Below the pieces are notes generated by a model. The model saw only the letters and a list, made by a program, of their open reading frames with translations, did not search any database and was not told where the DNA came from. Of a stretch of 44,954 bases of DNA, positions 31,453 to 40,605 are shown piece by piece. Numbering within the stretch: the first letter of the stretch is position 1; each line of letters starts with the position of its first letter. Both the position numbers and the translations under genes were made by a program. Source of the stretch: DAOTUB01 sp034437455 (GTDB taxonomy: Bacteria > Chloroflexota > Anaerolineae > B4-G1). The stretch covers positions 1 to 44,954 of the forward strand of contig DAOTUB010000376.1 of the NCBI GenBank assembly GCA_034437455.1, written 5' to 3'.

Positions 31453-31688
31453 GCCAGATCCTCCAACATCGCCTCGCGTTGCTTTTCTGCCATTTCGACC
31501 CAGTCTATACCCACCGCTTCGATGGTTTTATCACGAGCGAGCTCTCCACGCAGATACCGACCCAGCGTGTGCTCACGCCACAGTTGACGCAAGCCTGCCC
31601 GAAAAGCCATCGTTAACACCTCGGTCTCAGGCTTGTGAGTCTCGTGAATCAATGTTTCCAGAACTGTCAACGTGCTCGTTTCGATCAT
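31434..31688 (-). CDS. Putative antitoxin of PIN-domain pair
   Basis: An 84-residue protein with the helical pattern of small antitoxins: 'TLGRYLRGELARDKTIEAVG' resembles the UPF0175-type helix-turn-helix, followed by 'IDWVEMAEKQREAMLEDLAW'. It overlaps the 5S-like stop by 4 nt (ATGA) and the PIN toxin by 19 nt. The family assignment is uncertain; the pairing with the downstream PIN gene is strong. Confidence 0.7.
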   Translation of the reverse strand: MIETSTLTVLETLIHETHKPETEVLTMAFRAGLRQLWREHTLGRYLRGELARDKTIEAVGIDWVEMAEKQREAMLEDLAWALAE

Positions 31689-33199
31689 CGCATCCCTCCC
31701 GCACCATCAATCAACCCCATCCAACGGCCTGTCCCCGGGCGCCAGGCGACCTTCCACGGTGAGATAGCCGGGCCGCTAGGTGCGGTCGTCGCAACGGCCT
31801 GTTCATCCAGCCGCTTGAGCAGCAATCCAGCGAGGGCAGCCACTACCGGCTCCTTCCCATTGCTCCCACGGGCGCGCCGTTCCAGGAAGGGCCGCGCCAC
31901 CTGCGGAAACAGAGCATAGGAGATAACATCCTCCTCATCCCGCGCCAGATCGCCGATCTCTTCTCGCGCCTGCTCCATCCCCGGCGGGATCAGGTCGGCG
32001 GGACGGCAGTCAATCGGCTCCTCGTCGCCGATGGCGAGCCGCTGTATCTCAGGATCGATGGGAGCCGGCGGGCAGCCATAGTACCCTCGAATGTACTGCC
32101 TGACCTCCTCCGGTATCACCTTGTATCGCTCTCCAAGAACCACGTTGAGCGTGGCCTGGGTGCCGACGATCTGGCTGGAGGGAGTCACCAGCGGGGGGTA
32201 GCCCAGTTCCGCCCGCACGCGCGGCACCTCTGCCAGCACCTCCTCGTATTTGTCCTCGGCGTTCTGCCCGCGCAACTGCGAGACCAGGTTGGAAAGCATC
32301 CCCCCCGGAATCTGATACTGCAAGACCCGCACGTCCGTCGCCTTCATCCCGCTTTCGAACCGGGCGTATTTCTTGCGCACTCCGGCAAAGTAGGCGGCGA
32401 TCTCTGCCAACAGATTGAGGTCAAAGCCGGTATCTCGCTCCGCGCCGGCCAGCGTCGCCACGATGGACTCGGTCGGCGGGTGCGACGTCATCCCCGAAAG
32501 GGACGAGATGGCGGTGTCCACGATCTCTACCCCCGCCTCAATCGCTTTGAGGAGCGCCGCCGTCGCCATCCCGCTGGTGGAGTGGGAGTGGAGATGCACG
32601 GGCAGGCCGACGTCGGCCCGGAGCCGCGTCACCAGTTCGTAGGCGATGTATGGGGTGATGAGGCCCGCCATGTCTTTGATGCAGATCGAGTTGGCGCCCA
32701 TGTCGGCCAGTTGAGCGGCGGTGGCGACGAAATAGTCCACGCTGTAGGGCGGGCCGATGGTATAGCTGATCGATGCCTGCACGTGAGCGCCCTCGCGCTT
32801 GACGACCTCCATCGCCTTGCGCATGTTGCGCACGTCGTTGAGGGCATCGAAAATGCGAAAGACGTCTATGCCGTTGGCGTGGGCGTGGACGATGAATCGC
32901 TCCAACACATCGTCGGGGTAATGCTTGTAGCCGACGACGTTCTGGCCCCGCAGAAGCATCAAGAAGGGCGTATTGGGCATACATGCTTTGAGGCGACGCA
33001 CGCGGTCCCAGGGATTCTCGTCCAAAAAGCGCATGGCAGAATCGAAGGTCGCGCCGCCCCACATCTCTACCGCCCAGTATCCCACTTGATCGATCTTTTC
33101 GGCGATGGGCAACATATCGTCGGTGCGCATGCGGGTGGCCAGGAGCGACTGATGACCATCGCGCAGCATTAAATCGCAGATATTCAACGGATTCGTCAT
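31685..33199 (-). CDS. 5S-like carboxyltransferase (transcarboxylase 5S / pyruvate carboxylase B / OAD alpha family)
   Basis: A 504-residue protein from ATG 33199 (GGAGGAG upstream). The TIM-barrel carboxyltransferase has 'DLMLRDGHQSLLATRMRT', the carbamylated-type Lys175 in 'ICIKDMAG', metal-ligand histidines in 'LPVHLHSHSTSGMAT', and 'SLSGMTSHPPTESIV'. The C-terminal conserved carboxylase domain follows, then a ~60-residue tail that lacks a biotinyl motif. It transfers CO2 between biotin and pyruvate/oxaloacetate. It sits in one operon with 12S and biotin carrier genes, which supports a transcarboxylase. Confidence 0.9.
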   Translation of the reverse strand: MTNPLNICDLMLRDGHQSLLATRMRTDDMLPIAEKIDQVGYWAVEMWGGATFDSAMRFLDENPWDRVRRLKACMPNTPFLMLLRGQNVVGYKHYPDDVLERFIVHAHANGIDVFRIFDALNDVRNMRKAMEVVKREGAHVQASISYTIGPPYSVDYFVATAAQLADMGANSICIKDMAGLITPYIAYELVTRLRADVGLPVHLHSHSTSGMATAALLKAIEAGVEIVDTAISSLSGMTSHPPTESIVATLAGAERDTGFDLNLLAEIAAYFAGVRKKYARFESGMKATDVRVLQYQIPGGMLSNLVSQLRGQNAEDKYEEVLAEVPRVRAELGYPPLVTPSSQIVGTQATLNVVLGERYKVIPEEVRQYIRGYYGCPPAPIDPEIQRLAIGDEEPIDCRPADLIPPGMEQAREEIGDLARDEEDVISYALFPQVARPFLERRARGSNGKEPVVAALAGLLLKRLDEQAVATTAPSGPAISPWKVAWRPGTGRWMGLIDGAGGMR

Positions 33200-33218
33200 T
33201 TTTCTCCTCCAATACGCT

Positions 33219-33536
33219 CTACTCTGCAAACAGGTCGCGCGCCTTGAACATCAATACCAACGCTCCCTCCTCCGACCGGGAGCGATGCTTCTCCCCTGCC
33301 CGCACGACCAGGCTCTCCCGTCGGTGCAACGTGACGTTCGTACCATCACCGTAATCCACGGCCATCTTTCCCTCCAGCACCATGTACATCTCGTCTTTGG
33401 TATGCTGGTGGAAAAGATAAACGCCCTCGATGCGGACCAGATATACACAGTAATCGTCCACCTGTCCGATCACCAGGTGCTTGAACGGGTCCGTCAGTTG
33501 ACTGGCGACCTGAGTAACGTTAACTTTTTCAGACAT
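33219..33536 (-). CDS. Small single-domain cupin
   Basis: A 105-residue protein with one cupin barrel: 'VYLFHQHTKDEMYMVLEGKM' and 'VVRAGEKHRSRSEEGALVL'. The His/Glu metal ligands are present in the first motif. It has AAGGAGAAGG upstream and lies between the 12S-like and 5S-like genes, with 15-20 nt gaps. It may sense or protect a carboxylase substrate, but this is context only. Confidence 0.82.
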   Translation of the reverse strand: MSEKVNVTQVASQLTDPFKHLVIGQVDDYCVYLVRIEGVYLFHQHTKDEMYMVLEGKMAVDYGDGTNVTLHRRESLVVRAGEKHRSRSEEGALVLMFKARDLFAE

Positions 33537-33551
33537 CGTTCCTTCTCCTTT

Positions 33552-35102
33552 TCACAATGGAATGTTCCCATGCTTCTTGGGTGGGTTCGAATCCCGCTTA
33601 TTCTGCAGCATTTTCAACGCCTCAATCAGGCGGGGACGGGTCTGTTGAGGTTCGATGACGTCGTCCACGTACCCCCGGGCAGCGGCGACGTAGGGATTGG
33701 CGAACTGCTCTCGATACTCCTGCACCAGCCGCTCCCGCTCCGCCTCCGGATCTTGGGCGGCGGCCAACTCCTTGCGGAAGACGATGTTGACCGCGCCCTC
33801 CGGCCCCATCACCGCGATCTCTGCCGTGGGCCAGGCATAGGAGATGTCGCCCCGGATGTGCTTGGAGCTCATCACATCGTAAGCCCCACCATAGGCCTTG
33901 CGGGTGATGATGGTGACCTTGGGGACGGTCGCCTCACAATAGGCGTACAGAAGCTTGGCTCCGTTGACGATGATGCCGCCATGCTCCTGGTCCACCCCCG
34001 GCAGGAAACCGGGCACGTCCACGAAAGTGATGATGGGAATATTGAAGGCGTCGCAGAAACGAACGAAACGCGCGCCTTTACGGGAGGAATCAATATCCAA
34101 CACGCCGGCGAGCATCATCGGCTGTTGAGCCACAATGCCCACAGAGAACCCTCCCAGGCGAGCAAATCCCACGACAATGTTCTGCGCCCAGTGCTCGTGA
34201 ACCTCCAGGAATTGCCCATCGTCCACGACGTGACGGATAACCTCCTTCATGTCATACGCTCTGGTGGGGCTGTCGGGGATGATGGTTTTCAGTTCCTCAT
34301 CCATCCGATCCTCTGGGTCAGCGGTGGGGATGAAGGGCGGATCCTCCAGATTGTTCTGGGGAATATAGCTCAAGAGCTGACGGGCGAGATTCAGGCAATG
34401 CTCCTCATTCTCAGCGGCAAAGTGAGCCACCCCGCTCTTGGAAGCGTGAGCCATCGCCCCGCCCAATTCCTCCTGGGTCACCTCCTCGCGGGTGACAGCC
34501 CGGATCACGTTGGGGCCAGTGATAAACATATGACTGGTTTCCTTGGTCATCAGGGTAAAGTCGGTCATAGCCGGAGAATAGACAGCCCCCCCGGCGCAAG
34601 GCCCCATGATGGCCGAGATCTGAGGCACCACACCAGAAGCCAACACGTTGCGCTGAAAGATGTAGGCATAGGCGGCCAGAGAGACGACGCCCTCCTGGAT
34701 GCGGGCGCCGCCAGAGTCGTTGAGGCCGATGACCGGCGCGCCGTTCTTGACCGCCAAGTCCATGATCTTGCACACCTTCTCAGCGTGAACCTCAGAAAGA
34801 CTGCCGCCGAAAACCGTGAAATCCTGGGAGAAAACATAAACCAGACGGCCATGGATCTCGCCCCACCCGGTGACGACGCTATCTCCCAGGTATTTCTGCT
34901 TCTCCACGCCAAAGCTGATGGCGCGGTGTGTGACAAACATGTCCAACTCGCGGAAAGAACCCGGGTCGAGCAACTTTTCCACCCGTTCGCGGGCGGTCAT
35001 CTTGCCTTTCGCGTGTTGGCGGTCAATGCGGTCCTGACCGCCGCCCAGGCGAGCCTGCTCGCGCATCCGGCGTAATTCTTCGATCTTGGGATCAGTTGAC
35101 AT
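33552..35102 (-). CDS. mmdA: 12S-like acyl-CoA carboxyltransferase (methylmalonyl-CoA / propionyl-CoA type)
   Basis: A 516-residue carboxyltransferase: 'HAKGKMTARERVEKLLDPGS', 'VYVFSQDFTVFGGSLSEVHA', 'VIGLNDSGGARIQEGV', 'MGPCAGGAVYSPAMTDF', 'PGFLPGVDQEHGGIIVNGAK' and 'AYGGAYDVMSSKHIRGD'. This is the full-length family of MmdA, PccB and transcarboxylase 12S. It moves CO2 between biotin and propionyl/methylmalonyl-CoA. No membrane decarboxylase subunit or biotin carboxylase is near, so a transcarboxylase with the 5S-like and 1.3S-like proteins is the best reading. Promoter at 35148-35176. Confidence 0.93.
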   Translation of the reverse strand: MSTDPKIEELRRMREQARLGGGQDRIDRQHAKGKMTARERVEKLLDPGSFRELDMFVTHRAISFGVEKQKYLGDSVVTGWGEIHGRLVYVFSQDFTVFGGSLSEVHAEKVCKIMDLAVKNGAPVIGLNDSGGARIQEGVVSLAAYAYIFQRNVLASGVVPQISAIMGPCAGGAVYSPAMTDFTLMTKETSHMFITGPNVIRAVTREEVTQEELGGAMAHASKSGVAHFAAENEEHCLNLARQLLSYIPQNNLEDPPFIPTADPEDRMDEELKTIIPDSPTRAYDMKEVIRHVVDDGQFLEVHEHWAQNIVVGFARLGGFSVGIVAQQPMMLAGVLDIDSSRKGARFVRFCDAFNIPIITFVDVPGFLPGVDQEHGGIIVNGAKLLYAYCEATVPKVTIITRKAYGGAYDVMSSKHIRGDISYAWPTAEIAVMGPEGAVNIVFRKELAAAQDPEAERERLVQEYREQFANPYVAAARGYVDDVIEPQQTRPRLIEALKMLQNKRDSNPPKKHGNIPL

Positions 35103-35137
35103 AATTGATGAGCCTCCATTATTGATGATTGATTTCG

Positions 35138-38100
35138 CTACCTACATACTATACCACAACTATGGTCATAGACCAAACGCCAGGTCGCATTTCGGAACAC
35201 GGGCATGATTATCAACCGGTAGATGCGTTTCGAAAGTGTCAGCCGCCGCACAGCCGTATCACTGACTGCGTGCGCCTGAGCCTCAATGACGCCTATCAGC
35301 GAGATTGGCTCGACTGTCCAGGTCAGTGTATACCTTTCACCCGGCGACAATTCGGAAACGCTCGCCTCGACGTAACTCCCCCCATGGATAGATGCCGATA
35401 CCCCGCCCGTCACCGTGACCAGGATGGTGTTAGTCGGCACACTGCCCGTCATCACAAGATGGATCTGCGGACTGAGCGGATCTGTGTTGCTGACAACGAA
35501 CGTATATGTGATCGAGGAGCCTATCTCACAGGTCAACCTGCCTCTCAGCGGATTGTCGTTCATTTGGAGCGTGGTCGTCGCCACCCTGGAAACACCCTGG
35601 TCGTCAATCGTGGCCGTCACGACGGCAGTGCCGGTGATCGTGCCTGCAATATACACATAGGACGCCGCCCCATCGGCGCCCAACGTGACCGTCACGGGGC
35701 CGGGGATAGATCCCAACGTCCACGACAGCGTGACCACCCGTCCGGCAAAGGGCGCGCCACTGCCGGACGCATCCGTCGCGGTGACGGTCAGCGTAGACGT
35801 GTCCACGCCGTTGGCCAGCAGAGCCGTCGGCTGCGCGCCGAGTGTAAACGTGACAATGGGAGAAGGATCGTCATCCTGCACCGTGACCGTCACGTCAGAT
35901 GGATTCATCCCGGCGTAATTACCGTCGCCGCTGCCGGCTGCCGCCGTCTGGACGATGCAGGTCTGGTCCCCGTCGTTGACGATGTCATCTGTGGCAGTCA
36001 CGCTCACGTCCACGCCGCCACTCCAATTGCCATTGGTCAACGTGACAACAGAGGTTGAGAGGCTGCATTCATCACTGGACGTAGACAATCCTATAGTGAC
36101 CGGAGCTGTCGGCTCGCTGGTCAGGGTGAAGGTAAAGATGCCAGCCCCGCTCGGCTCACTCACCGTCAAGGCGGTTGGGTCGACCTCTATGCCCGCCGTG
36201 TCGTCATCCACGATCGTCAAAGTGGCGGCGACAGGGCTGCCCAGACTGCCCCCTCCGGGATCACTGAGACCGAGTAGGAGCATTTCGTCAGGTTCGTCAA
36301 CCATGTCGCCGATGATGGAGACGGTGAAGGTTGCGCTCAAGCTGCCCGCCGGAATGGTCAGTGTTCCACTGGCGACCACATAGTCGCTGCCAGACGTGGC
36401 GCTACCGTCGTCAGTCGCATAGTTCACCGTCACGCTGGCGTAAGGATTGGGAGCGTCCAAGGTGACGGTGATCGGCGCCAGGCCGCCGCCCTCGGCGACG
36501 CTGTACGTCGCACCGCTGAGACGGGCGCACGGGACGACCACGTTGATGGACGCCTGGTCGCTCTCGTGCGTGGATGGGACATCGGGATCAGCGGTGATGA
36601 TCGCATCGTTGAGGACTATTGTTTCCACGGATAGGTTGGGACGGATGATGCCCGCGACCGTGATCGCCCCGCTCGCGCCGGGGATCAGGTCTTGCACGTC
36701 CCAGACGTAGGGCGGGCTTGCGTGCGTGTCGGTGATGGCCGCGCCACTGCTGACGACTAAAGTCGTCACTACGGACGAGGGAATTATGTCAGTGATGATG
36801 ACGGCGGTGGTAGTACAAATGCCGCTGTTAGTAAAGGTCAGGTTATAAGTGATCGGTTGGCCAGGAAGGACATAAGAAGGCTCGGCCTCTTTCTGCAGCA
36901 CGACCCTGAATCCATCGGGGCCGCCGGAAAGATTTTCGATGACCGTGCTGTCGTGATAGGCCGGATCGCTCTGAGCAGCGACGGTGACGGTGACCACTCC
37001 CATGGCGTTCGGCGGCGCGTCCCCGGCGAGCTTGACGAGCACATCAACCTCCTCGTGCTCGCCGGTGCTTAGCGTGATGGTGGAAGGGATGGAAAGCACT
37101 TCGACCGGCCCAGAGACCTCGGCGCTGAAAGTAAAGGTGTCGTCAAAGCCGATGTTATTGCTCAGGAGCAGTTTGTGAAGCCGGGACGAACCAGGGCAAA
37201 CGTCGGCAGAGACGTATTTGGGCATCAGCAAGAGAGGTTTGGCGCCCTCAAACAGCGATTCTTTCTCAAACCAGACGTCGGGATCGGGATGACCATCCTG
37301 GACGAGTCGGTTGTCGCTCCAGATCAAATAGACATAGTCCTCATCCGAGTCGGCCACGTTATAATCCCCCATGTAACAGTCGCGAGTGACCGAGTCAAAG
37401 TTGGGATTGAGCTGAGGAACCGAGGACGGCACATCGCTGACCAACAGGTTGTCGCTCCAGGTCAGGCCGCCATCGTAGGAGAATGTCTTGTAGATCTCGA
37501 ATTCAAAATTGGCCGGGTCGGCGCGCCGATCGTACCAATAGGCGACCAGCACACCATTGGGACTGGCCTCGACGGTAGGGAAAAATTGATCGCGAGTCGT
37601 ACCGTCGTCGTTGAGGCAAAGCGGCGCGCTCCAGGTGACGCCATCATCGGCGGAGTGAACATAGTACACATCAGCAGCGTCGTCGCTGCCAACGGCGTCC
37701 GGATCGGCAGTGTAGACAATGTGCAGCACGCCGTCGGGGGTGATGTCAAAGCCGGGAAAGTCGGCGTAGCGAACGTCGCCATTGAGGGCCGAACGACCGC
37801 AATGACTCGTCGCAATCGGCTCGTAAGAGCGGTTGAAGTCCACGATGCGCACCGGAGAGCCGAAACTCGCGCCGCCATCCGTGGAGCGCACGACGTCCAG
37901 GCTGCGGTCGTAACTTCCCGCGCCCAAATAATTCATCCAGGCCACGTACACATCGCCGTCGGGAGCCACGCGCGGGATAGGCGCCTGCTGGTAATCTCTC
38001 GGACACATTGGGCACAGATCCAGCGCAGACGACCAGGTGCTACCGCCATCTCCAGAGACGGAGAGATAGGGATGGCCGTTGGTGGAAAAATTGATCCAGG

Positions 38101-38836
38101 TGACATAGATGTTATCCACGTAGGGGCTGCTGGGATAGTTGTCAATAGCCATCAACACCTTGTCGTCATCGGAACCGGCGTGGACGGTGACCGGCGCGGA
38201 AAAACTCTCACAGCCATCGTAGGAACGGGCGACGCCGATGCCGCTCCCTGAAGAGGGTCTGGCGATCATCGTCGAGTAATAGAAGGTGCCCCAGCGATCC
38301 ACCTTGATGTCCGGGTCGCCCCAGTTCTGAGTGTAACCCGTCTCCTGGGTCGCCAGAGGGCCCTGGTCGTGCCAGGTGGCGCCGCCATCGTCCGAGTAGC
38401 CAAAGCCGTTAAAACTGCCCCGGGTAAGGTAAGCGGACGAATCATTCCAGACGGCGCACAATCGACCATCAGAAGGACGCCGCGCCAGCGACACCTCGCT
38501 CTGAGTGGTTCTGTAGTCAGGATCCGCGCCAGAATAATTTACCTGTACATCTCCGTGTTGAGTGGCTTCGAGCACCGTCGAAGGAACAGGAGCGGGCGGC
38601 CTGGATTTCAATGGCACCAGATCCACCCGACCACAGTGGATGCGCAACATGCTCTCCAGCGCGCCAGAGAGATGGATCTGGGGATCGTCGAGCAGACGAC
38701 AGTTCTCGGGCCACGGCGGCCCGGCGGCCGAAAGAGACAGCGAGGGAAACGTCGACTCACCGGAGGCGGAGCTGGGCAACGAGGCCACAAGTAATACCAG
38801 TATGACGAACACGCTAAAGAATTGTGCTTGCCGCAT
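35138..38836 (-). CDS. Giant secreted sialidase-like/Calx-beta/DUF11 surface protein
   Basis: A 1232-residue protein from ATG 38836 (GGGAGAG upstream; the frame extends to 38896 without family sequence). It has a signal peptide (about residues 4-26). Residues about 90-550 hold at least five Asp-box motifs ('SDDGGATWHDQG', 'SGDGGSTWSSAL', 'STDGGASFGSPV', 'SADDGVTWSAPL', 'SYDGGLTWSDNL'), typical of sialidase-like propellers. A DUF11 repeat ('PGQPITYNLTFTNSG'), a Calx-beta domain ('DEPDEMLLLGLSDPGGG'), and a Big-1-like domain ('GVDTSTLTVTATDASGSG') follow. Catalytic sialidase residues are not identified, so this may be a binding or structural protein. The end overlaps the 12S promoter. Confidence 0.85.
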   Translation of the reverse strand: MRQAQFFSVFVILVLLVASLPSSASGESTFPSLSLSAAGPPWPENCRLLDDPQIHLSGALESMLRIHCGRVDLVPLKSRPPAPVPSTVLEATQHGDVQVNYSGADPDYRTTQSEVSLARRPSDGRLCAVWNDSSAYLTRGSFNGFGYSDDGGATWHDQGPLATQETGYTQNWGDPDIKVDRWGTFYYSTMIARPSSGSGIGVARSYDGCESFSAPVTVHAGSDDDKVLMAIDNYPSSPYVDNIYVTWINFSTNGHPYLSVSGDGGSTWSSALDLCPMCPRDYQQAPIPRVAPDGDVYVAWMNYLGAGSYDRSLDVVRSTDGGASFGSPVRIVDFNRSYEPIATSHCGRSALNGDVRYADFPGFDITPDGVLHIVYTADPDAVGSDDAADVYYVHSADDGVTWSAPLCLNDDGTTRDQFFPTVEASPNGVLVAYWYDRRADPANFEFEIYKTFSYDGGLTWSDNLLVSDVPSSVPQLNPNFDSVTRDCYMGDYNVADSDEDYVYLIWSDNRLVQDGHPDPDVWFEKESLFEGAKPLLLMPKYVSADVCPGSSRLHKLLLSNNIGFDDTFTFSAEVSGPVEVLSIPSTITLSTGEHEEVDVLVKLAGDAPPNAMGVVTVTVAAQSDPAYHDSTVIENLSGGPDGFRVVLQKEAEPSYVLPGQPITYNLTFTNSGICTTTAVIITDIIPSSVVTTLVVSSGAAITDTHASPPYVWDVQDLIPGASGAITVAGIIRPNLSVETIVLNDAIITADPDVPSTHESDQASINVVVPCARLSGATYSVAEGGGLAPITVTLDAPNPYASVTVNYATDDGSATSGSDYVVASGTLTIPAGSLSATFTVSIIGDMVDEPDEMLLLGLSDPGGGSLGSPVAATLTIVDDDTAGIEVDPTALTVSEPSGAGIFTFTLTSEPTAPVTIGLSTSSDECSLSTSVVTLTNGNWSGGVDVSVTATDDIVNDGDQTCIVQTAAAGSGDGNYAGMNPSDVTVTVQDDDPSPIVTFTLGAQPTALLANGVDTSTLTVTATDASGSGAPFAGRVVTLSWTLGSIPGPVTVTLGADGAASYVYIAGTITGTAVVTATIDDQGVSRVATTTLQMNDNPLRGRLTCEIGSSITYTFVVSNTDPLSPQIHLVMTGSVPTNTILVTVTGGVSASIHGGSYVEASVSELSPGERYTLTWTVEPISLIGVIEAQAHAVSDTAVRRLTLSKRIYRLIIMPVFRNATWRLVYDHSCGIVCR
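35148..35176 (-). promoter_or_regulatory. Promoter of transcarboxylase operon
   Basis: On the minus strand TTGGTC (35171-35176) and TATAGT (35148-35153) are 17 nt apart, 46 nt before the 12S-like start. It lies inside the last codons of the upstream surface protein. Confidence 0.55.
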
Positions 38837-38928
38837 ATTTTCTCTCCCTGCAATTACCCGGTCAGATTGAGCCTGGCGGCTTATACTATACCACAAACCG
38901 GCGGTATAACCACCCCCACCAACACAAA

Positions 38929-38957
38929 ACTTTCAAAGCCAGTCAGGCTTTGAAAGT
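38929..38957 (-). terminator. Intrinsic terminator of tnaA-pxp operon
   Basis: A perfect 12-bp stem (ACTTTCAAAGCC / GGCTTTGAAAGT) with a 5-nt loop. On the minus strand it is followed by TTTTGTGTT, 30 nt after the pxpC stop. Its flank resembles the palindromic repeat at 6742-6761. Confidence 0.75.
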
Positions 38958-38987
38958 CTGCACGACGATTACCCCGACCTGTTGAAC

Positions 38988-39917
38988 CTATGCCAGGGTT
39001 TTCATCATCTTACGATAGCACAGTTGCGCCTCATCGACGCTGACTGGCTCGAACTTGACCGTACTCTGCCCGGGCAAGCATTGGGCCAAGAGAGGAATAT
39101 CGGCACTGATCACGGTGGCGATCTTGGGATACCCGCCGATCGTCTGCCGATCTGCCATCATGACGATCGGTTGTCTGTCGGCAGGTACCTGCACTGCTCC
39201 CAGCGGAATACCGTCAGAGATGATACCTGTCTCCCCTTTATGAGCAACGTCCGGCCCCTTGAGCCTGTAACCCATCCGGTCAGACGTGGGGGCGACGGAG
39301 TACTTGCCGGACAAAAAGGTCGCCACCCCCTCGTCGGTGAAATAGTCATCCTGCGGACCAAGCACGACGCGTATCTCGGGCGCATCGCTGTAATTGGGGA
39401 TGAGCGTGGACGGAAAGGATCGCCCGGCCGTGCCGGCCAGGTGAACAGACATCGGCCCCACAGGAACCAGGTCTCCCTGGCGAAGCGCGCGCCCCTCGAA
39501 CCCTCCCAGGCCGCCACCCAGGTAGGTGGACCGAGACCCCAGTACAGGCGCCACATCGATCCCCCCCGCCGCCGCAAGATAAGCTCGGCATCCACTCCGG
39601 CGCTCGCCGAATTCGATGGTCCAGCCTTTGCGCACAAAGACCGTCATCCACGGAGGTAGATCTATGCCGTTAACTCGCAGAGACAGATCAGCACCGGTCA
39701 CCGCGATCAGGCACTTGTCGGTAGCTCTCAGCCTGGGACCAACGAGCGTGATCTCCAGAACGGCTGCATCAGGAGAATTGCCCACCAGGAAATTGGCGGC
39801 CCGCAGCGCGAACGGATCCATCGCCCCGGCGACGGGAACGCCGTACCGCTCATAGCCTCGCCGTCCCAGGTCCTGGACCGTGGTGAGCAGGCCTCCGCTC
39901 AGCACCTCAAGCGCCAC
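38988..39917 (-). CDS. pxpC: 5-oxoprolinase subunit C
   Basis: A 309-residue protein of the biotin-dependent carboxyltransferase/KipA/PxpC family: 'GLLTTVQDLGRRGYERYGVP', 'AGAMDPFALRAANFLVGN', 'YLGGGLGGFEGRALRQGD', 'RMGYRLKGP' and 'AVQVPADRQPIVMMADRQTI'. With PxpA and PxpB it converts 5-oxoproline to glutamate using ATP. The GTG start at 39917 overlaps pxpB by 11 nt and has GAGGAGG upstream. Confidence 0.92.
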   Translation of the reverse strand: MALEVLSGGLLTTVQDLGRRGYERYGVPVAGAMDPFALRAANFLVGNSPDAAVLEITLVGPRLRATDKCLIAVTGADLSLRVNGIDLPPWMTVFVRKGWTIEFGERRSGCRAYLAAAGGIDVAPVLGSRSTYLGGGLGGFEGRALRQGDLVPVGPMSVHLAGTAGRSFPSTLIPNYSDAPEIRVVLGPQDDYFTDEGVATFLSGKYSVAPTSDRMGYRLKGPDVAHKGETGIISDGIPLGAVQVPADRQPIVMMADRQTIGGYPKIATVISADIPLLAQCLPGQSTVKFEPVSVDEAQLCYRKMMKTLA

Positions 39918-40605
39918 TCGCTGCCTCCTCTATCGTCGGAATGGGCACGAACCGCACCCGATCTCCCGGCCTGAGAACTGTCGGTGGGCTGCGTTCGGGA
40001 TCGAACAGTACCAACGGCGTTCTACCGATCAGTCTCCAGCCGCCAGGGCTGGCGATGGGGTAGATACCGGTCTGGGAATCGGCGATGCCCACCGAGCCTG
40101 CCGGTACCGACTGGCGAGGCGTAGCCAGGCGCGGGGTGACGATGGCCTCTGAGAGGGTGCCCATGTAGGGAAAGCCGGGCGTAAAACCCAGCATGTAGAC
40201 GGTATAGGTGACGCTGGAGTGAATCGCCACCACCTGCTCGACGGAGAGCCCATTCTGCTCGGCCACAAATTCGATGTCCGGGCCAAACTCTCTGCCGTAG
40301 ACGGTGGGAATCTCGATCAATCGAGGCTCTGGCGGCGAGAGATCCTCACACTCCTGGAGTGCTTTTGAGACGAGGTCCTCGATCTCCCCACAAGAAAGTT
40401 GGAGAGGATCATAATGCACGAGAAGAGAACGATAGCTCGGAACAGCCTCTCCCAAACCAGGGAATGGATTCTGTTCCAGCGTGTGGGCGAGGATATGCAC
40501 CTGGCGGTTCGCCCGGAGGGCGTCCAGGCTGATCTCGTCGCCAAACTCGACGACCAGCGCCGCGTCGCCGGCGAGCAGAAAACGAGGTTCGCGGATCGGC
40601 GTCAA
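39907..40605 (-). CDS. pxpB: 5-oxoprolinase subunit B
   Basis: A 232-residue KipI/PxpB protein: 'LLAGDAALVVEFGDEISLDA', 'IEIPTVYGREFGPDIEFVAE', 'YMLGFTPGFPYMGTL', 'PRLATPRQSVPAGSVGIADS' and 'PGGWRLIGRTPLVLFDPERS'. It is the partner of PxpC. It starts at TTG 40605, overlapping the pxpA stop by 4 nt (TTGA). No other start is available in frame, so translation probably depends on coupling. Confidence 0.92.
   Translation of the reverse strand: MTPIREPRFLLAGDAALVVEFGDEISLDALRANRQVHILAHTLEQNPFPGLGEAVPSYRSLLVHYDPLQLSCGEIEDLVSKALQECEDLSPPEPRLIEIPTVYGREFGPDIEFVAEQNGLSVEQVVAIHSSVTYTVYMLGFTPGFPYMGTLSEAIVTPRLATPRQSVPAGSVGIADSQTGIYPIASPGGWRLIGRTPLVLFDPERSPPTVLRPGDRVRFVPIPTIEEAASGA

Noticed and set aside
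33285..35075. Plus-strand open frame of 596 residues
   Set aside because: It is the antisense shadow of the 12S-like carboxyltransferase; no ribosome site or recognisable domain.
37175..38251. Plus-strand open frame of 358 residues
   Set aside because: Antisense to the Asp-box propeller region; no domain recognised.
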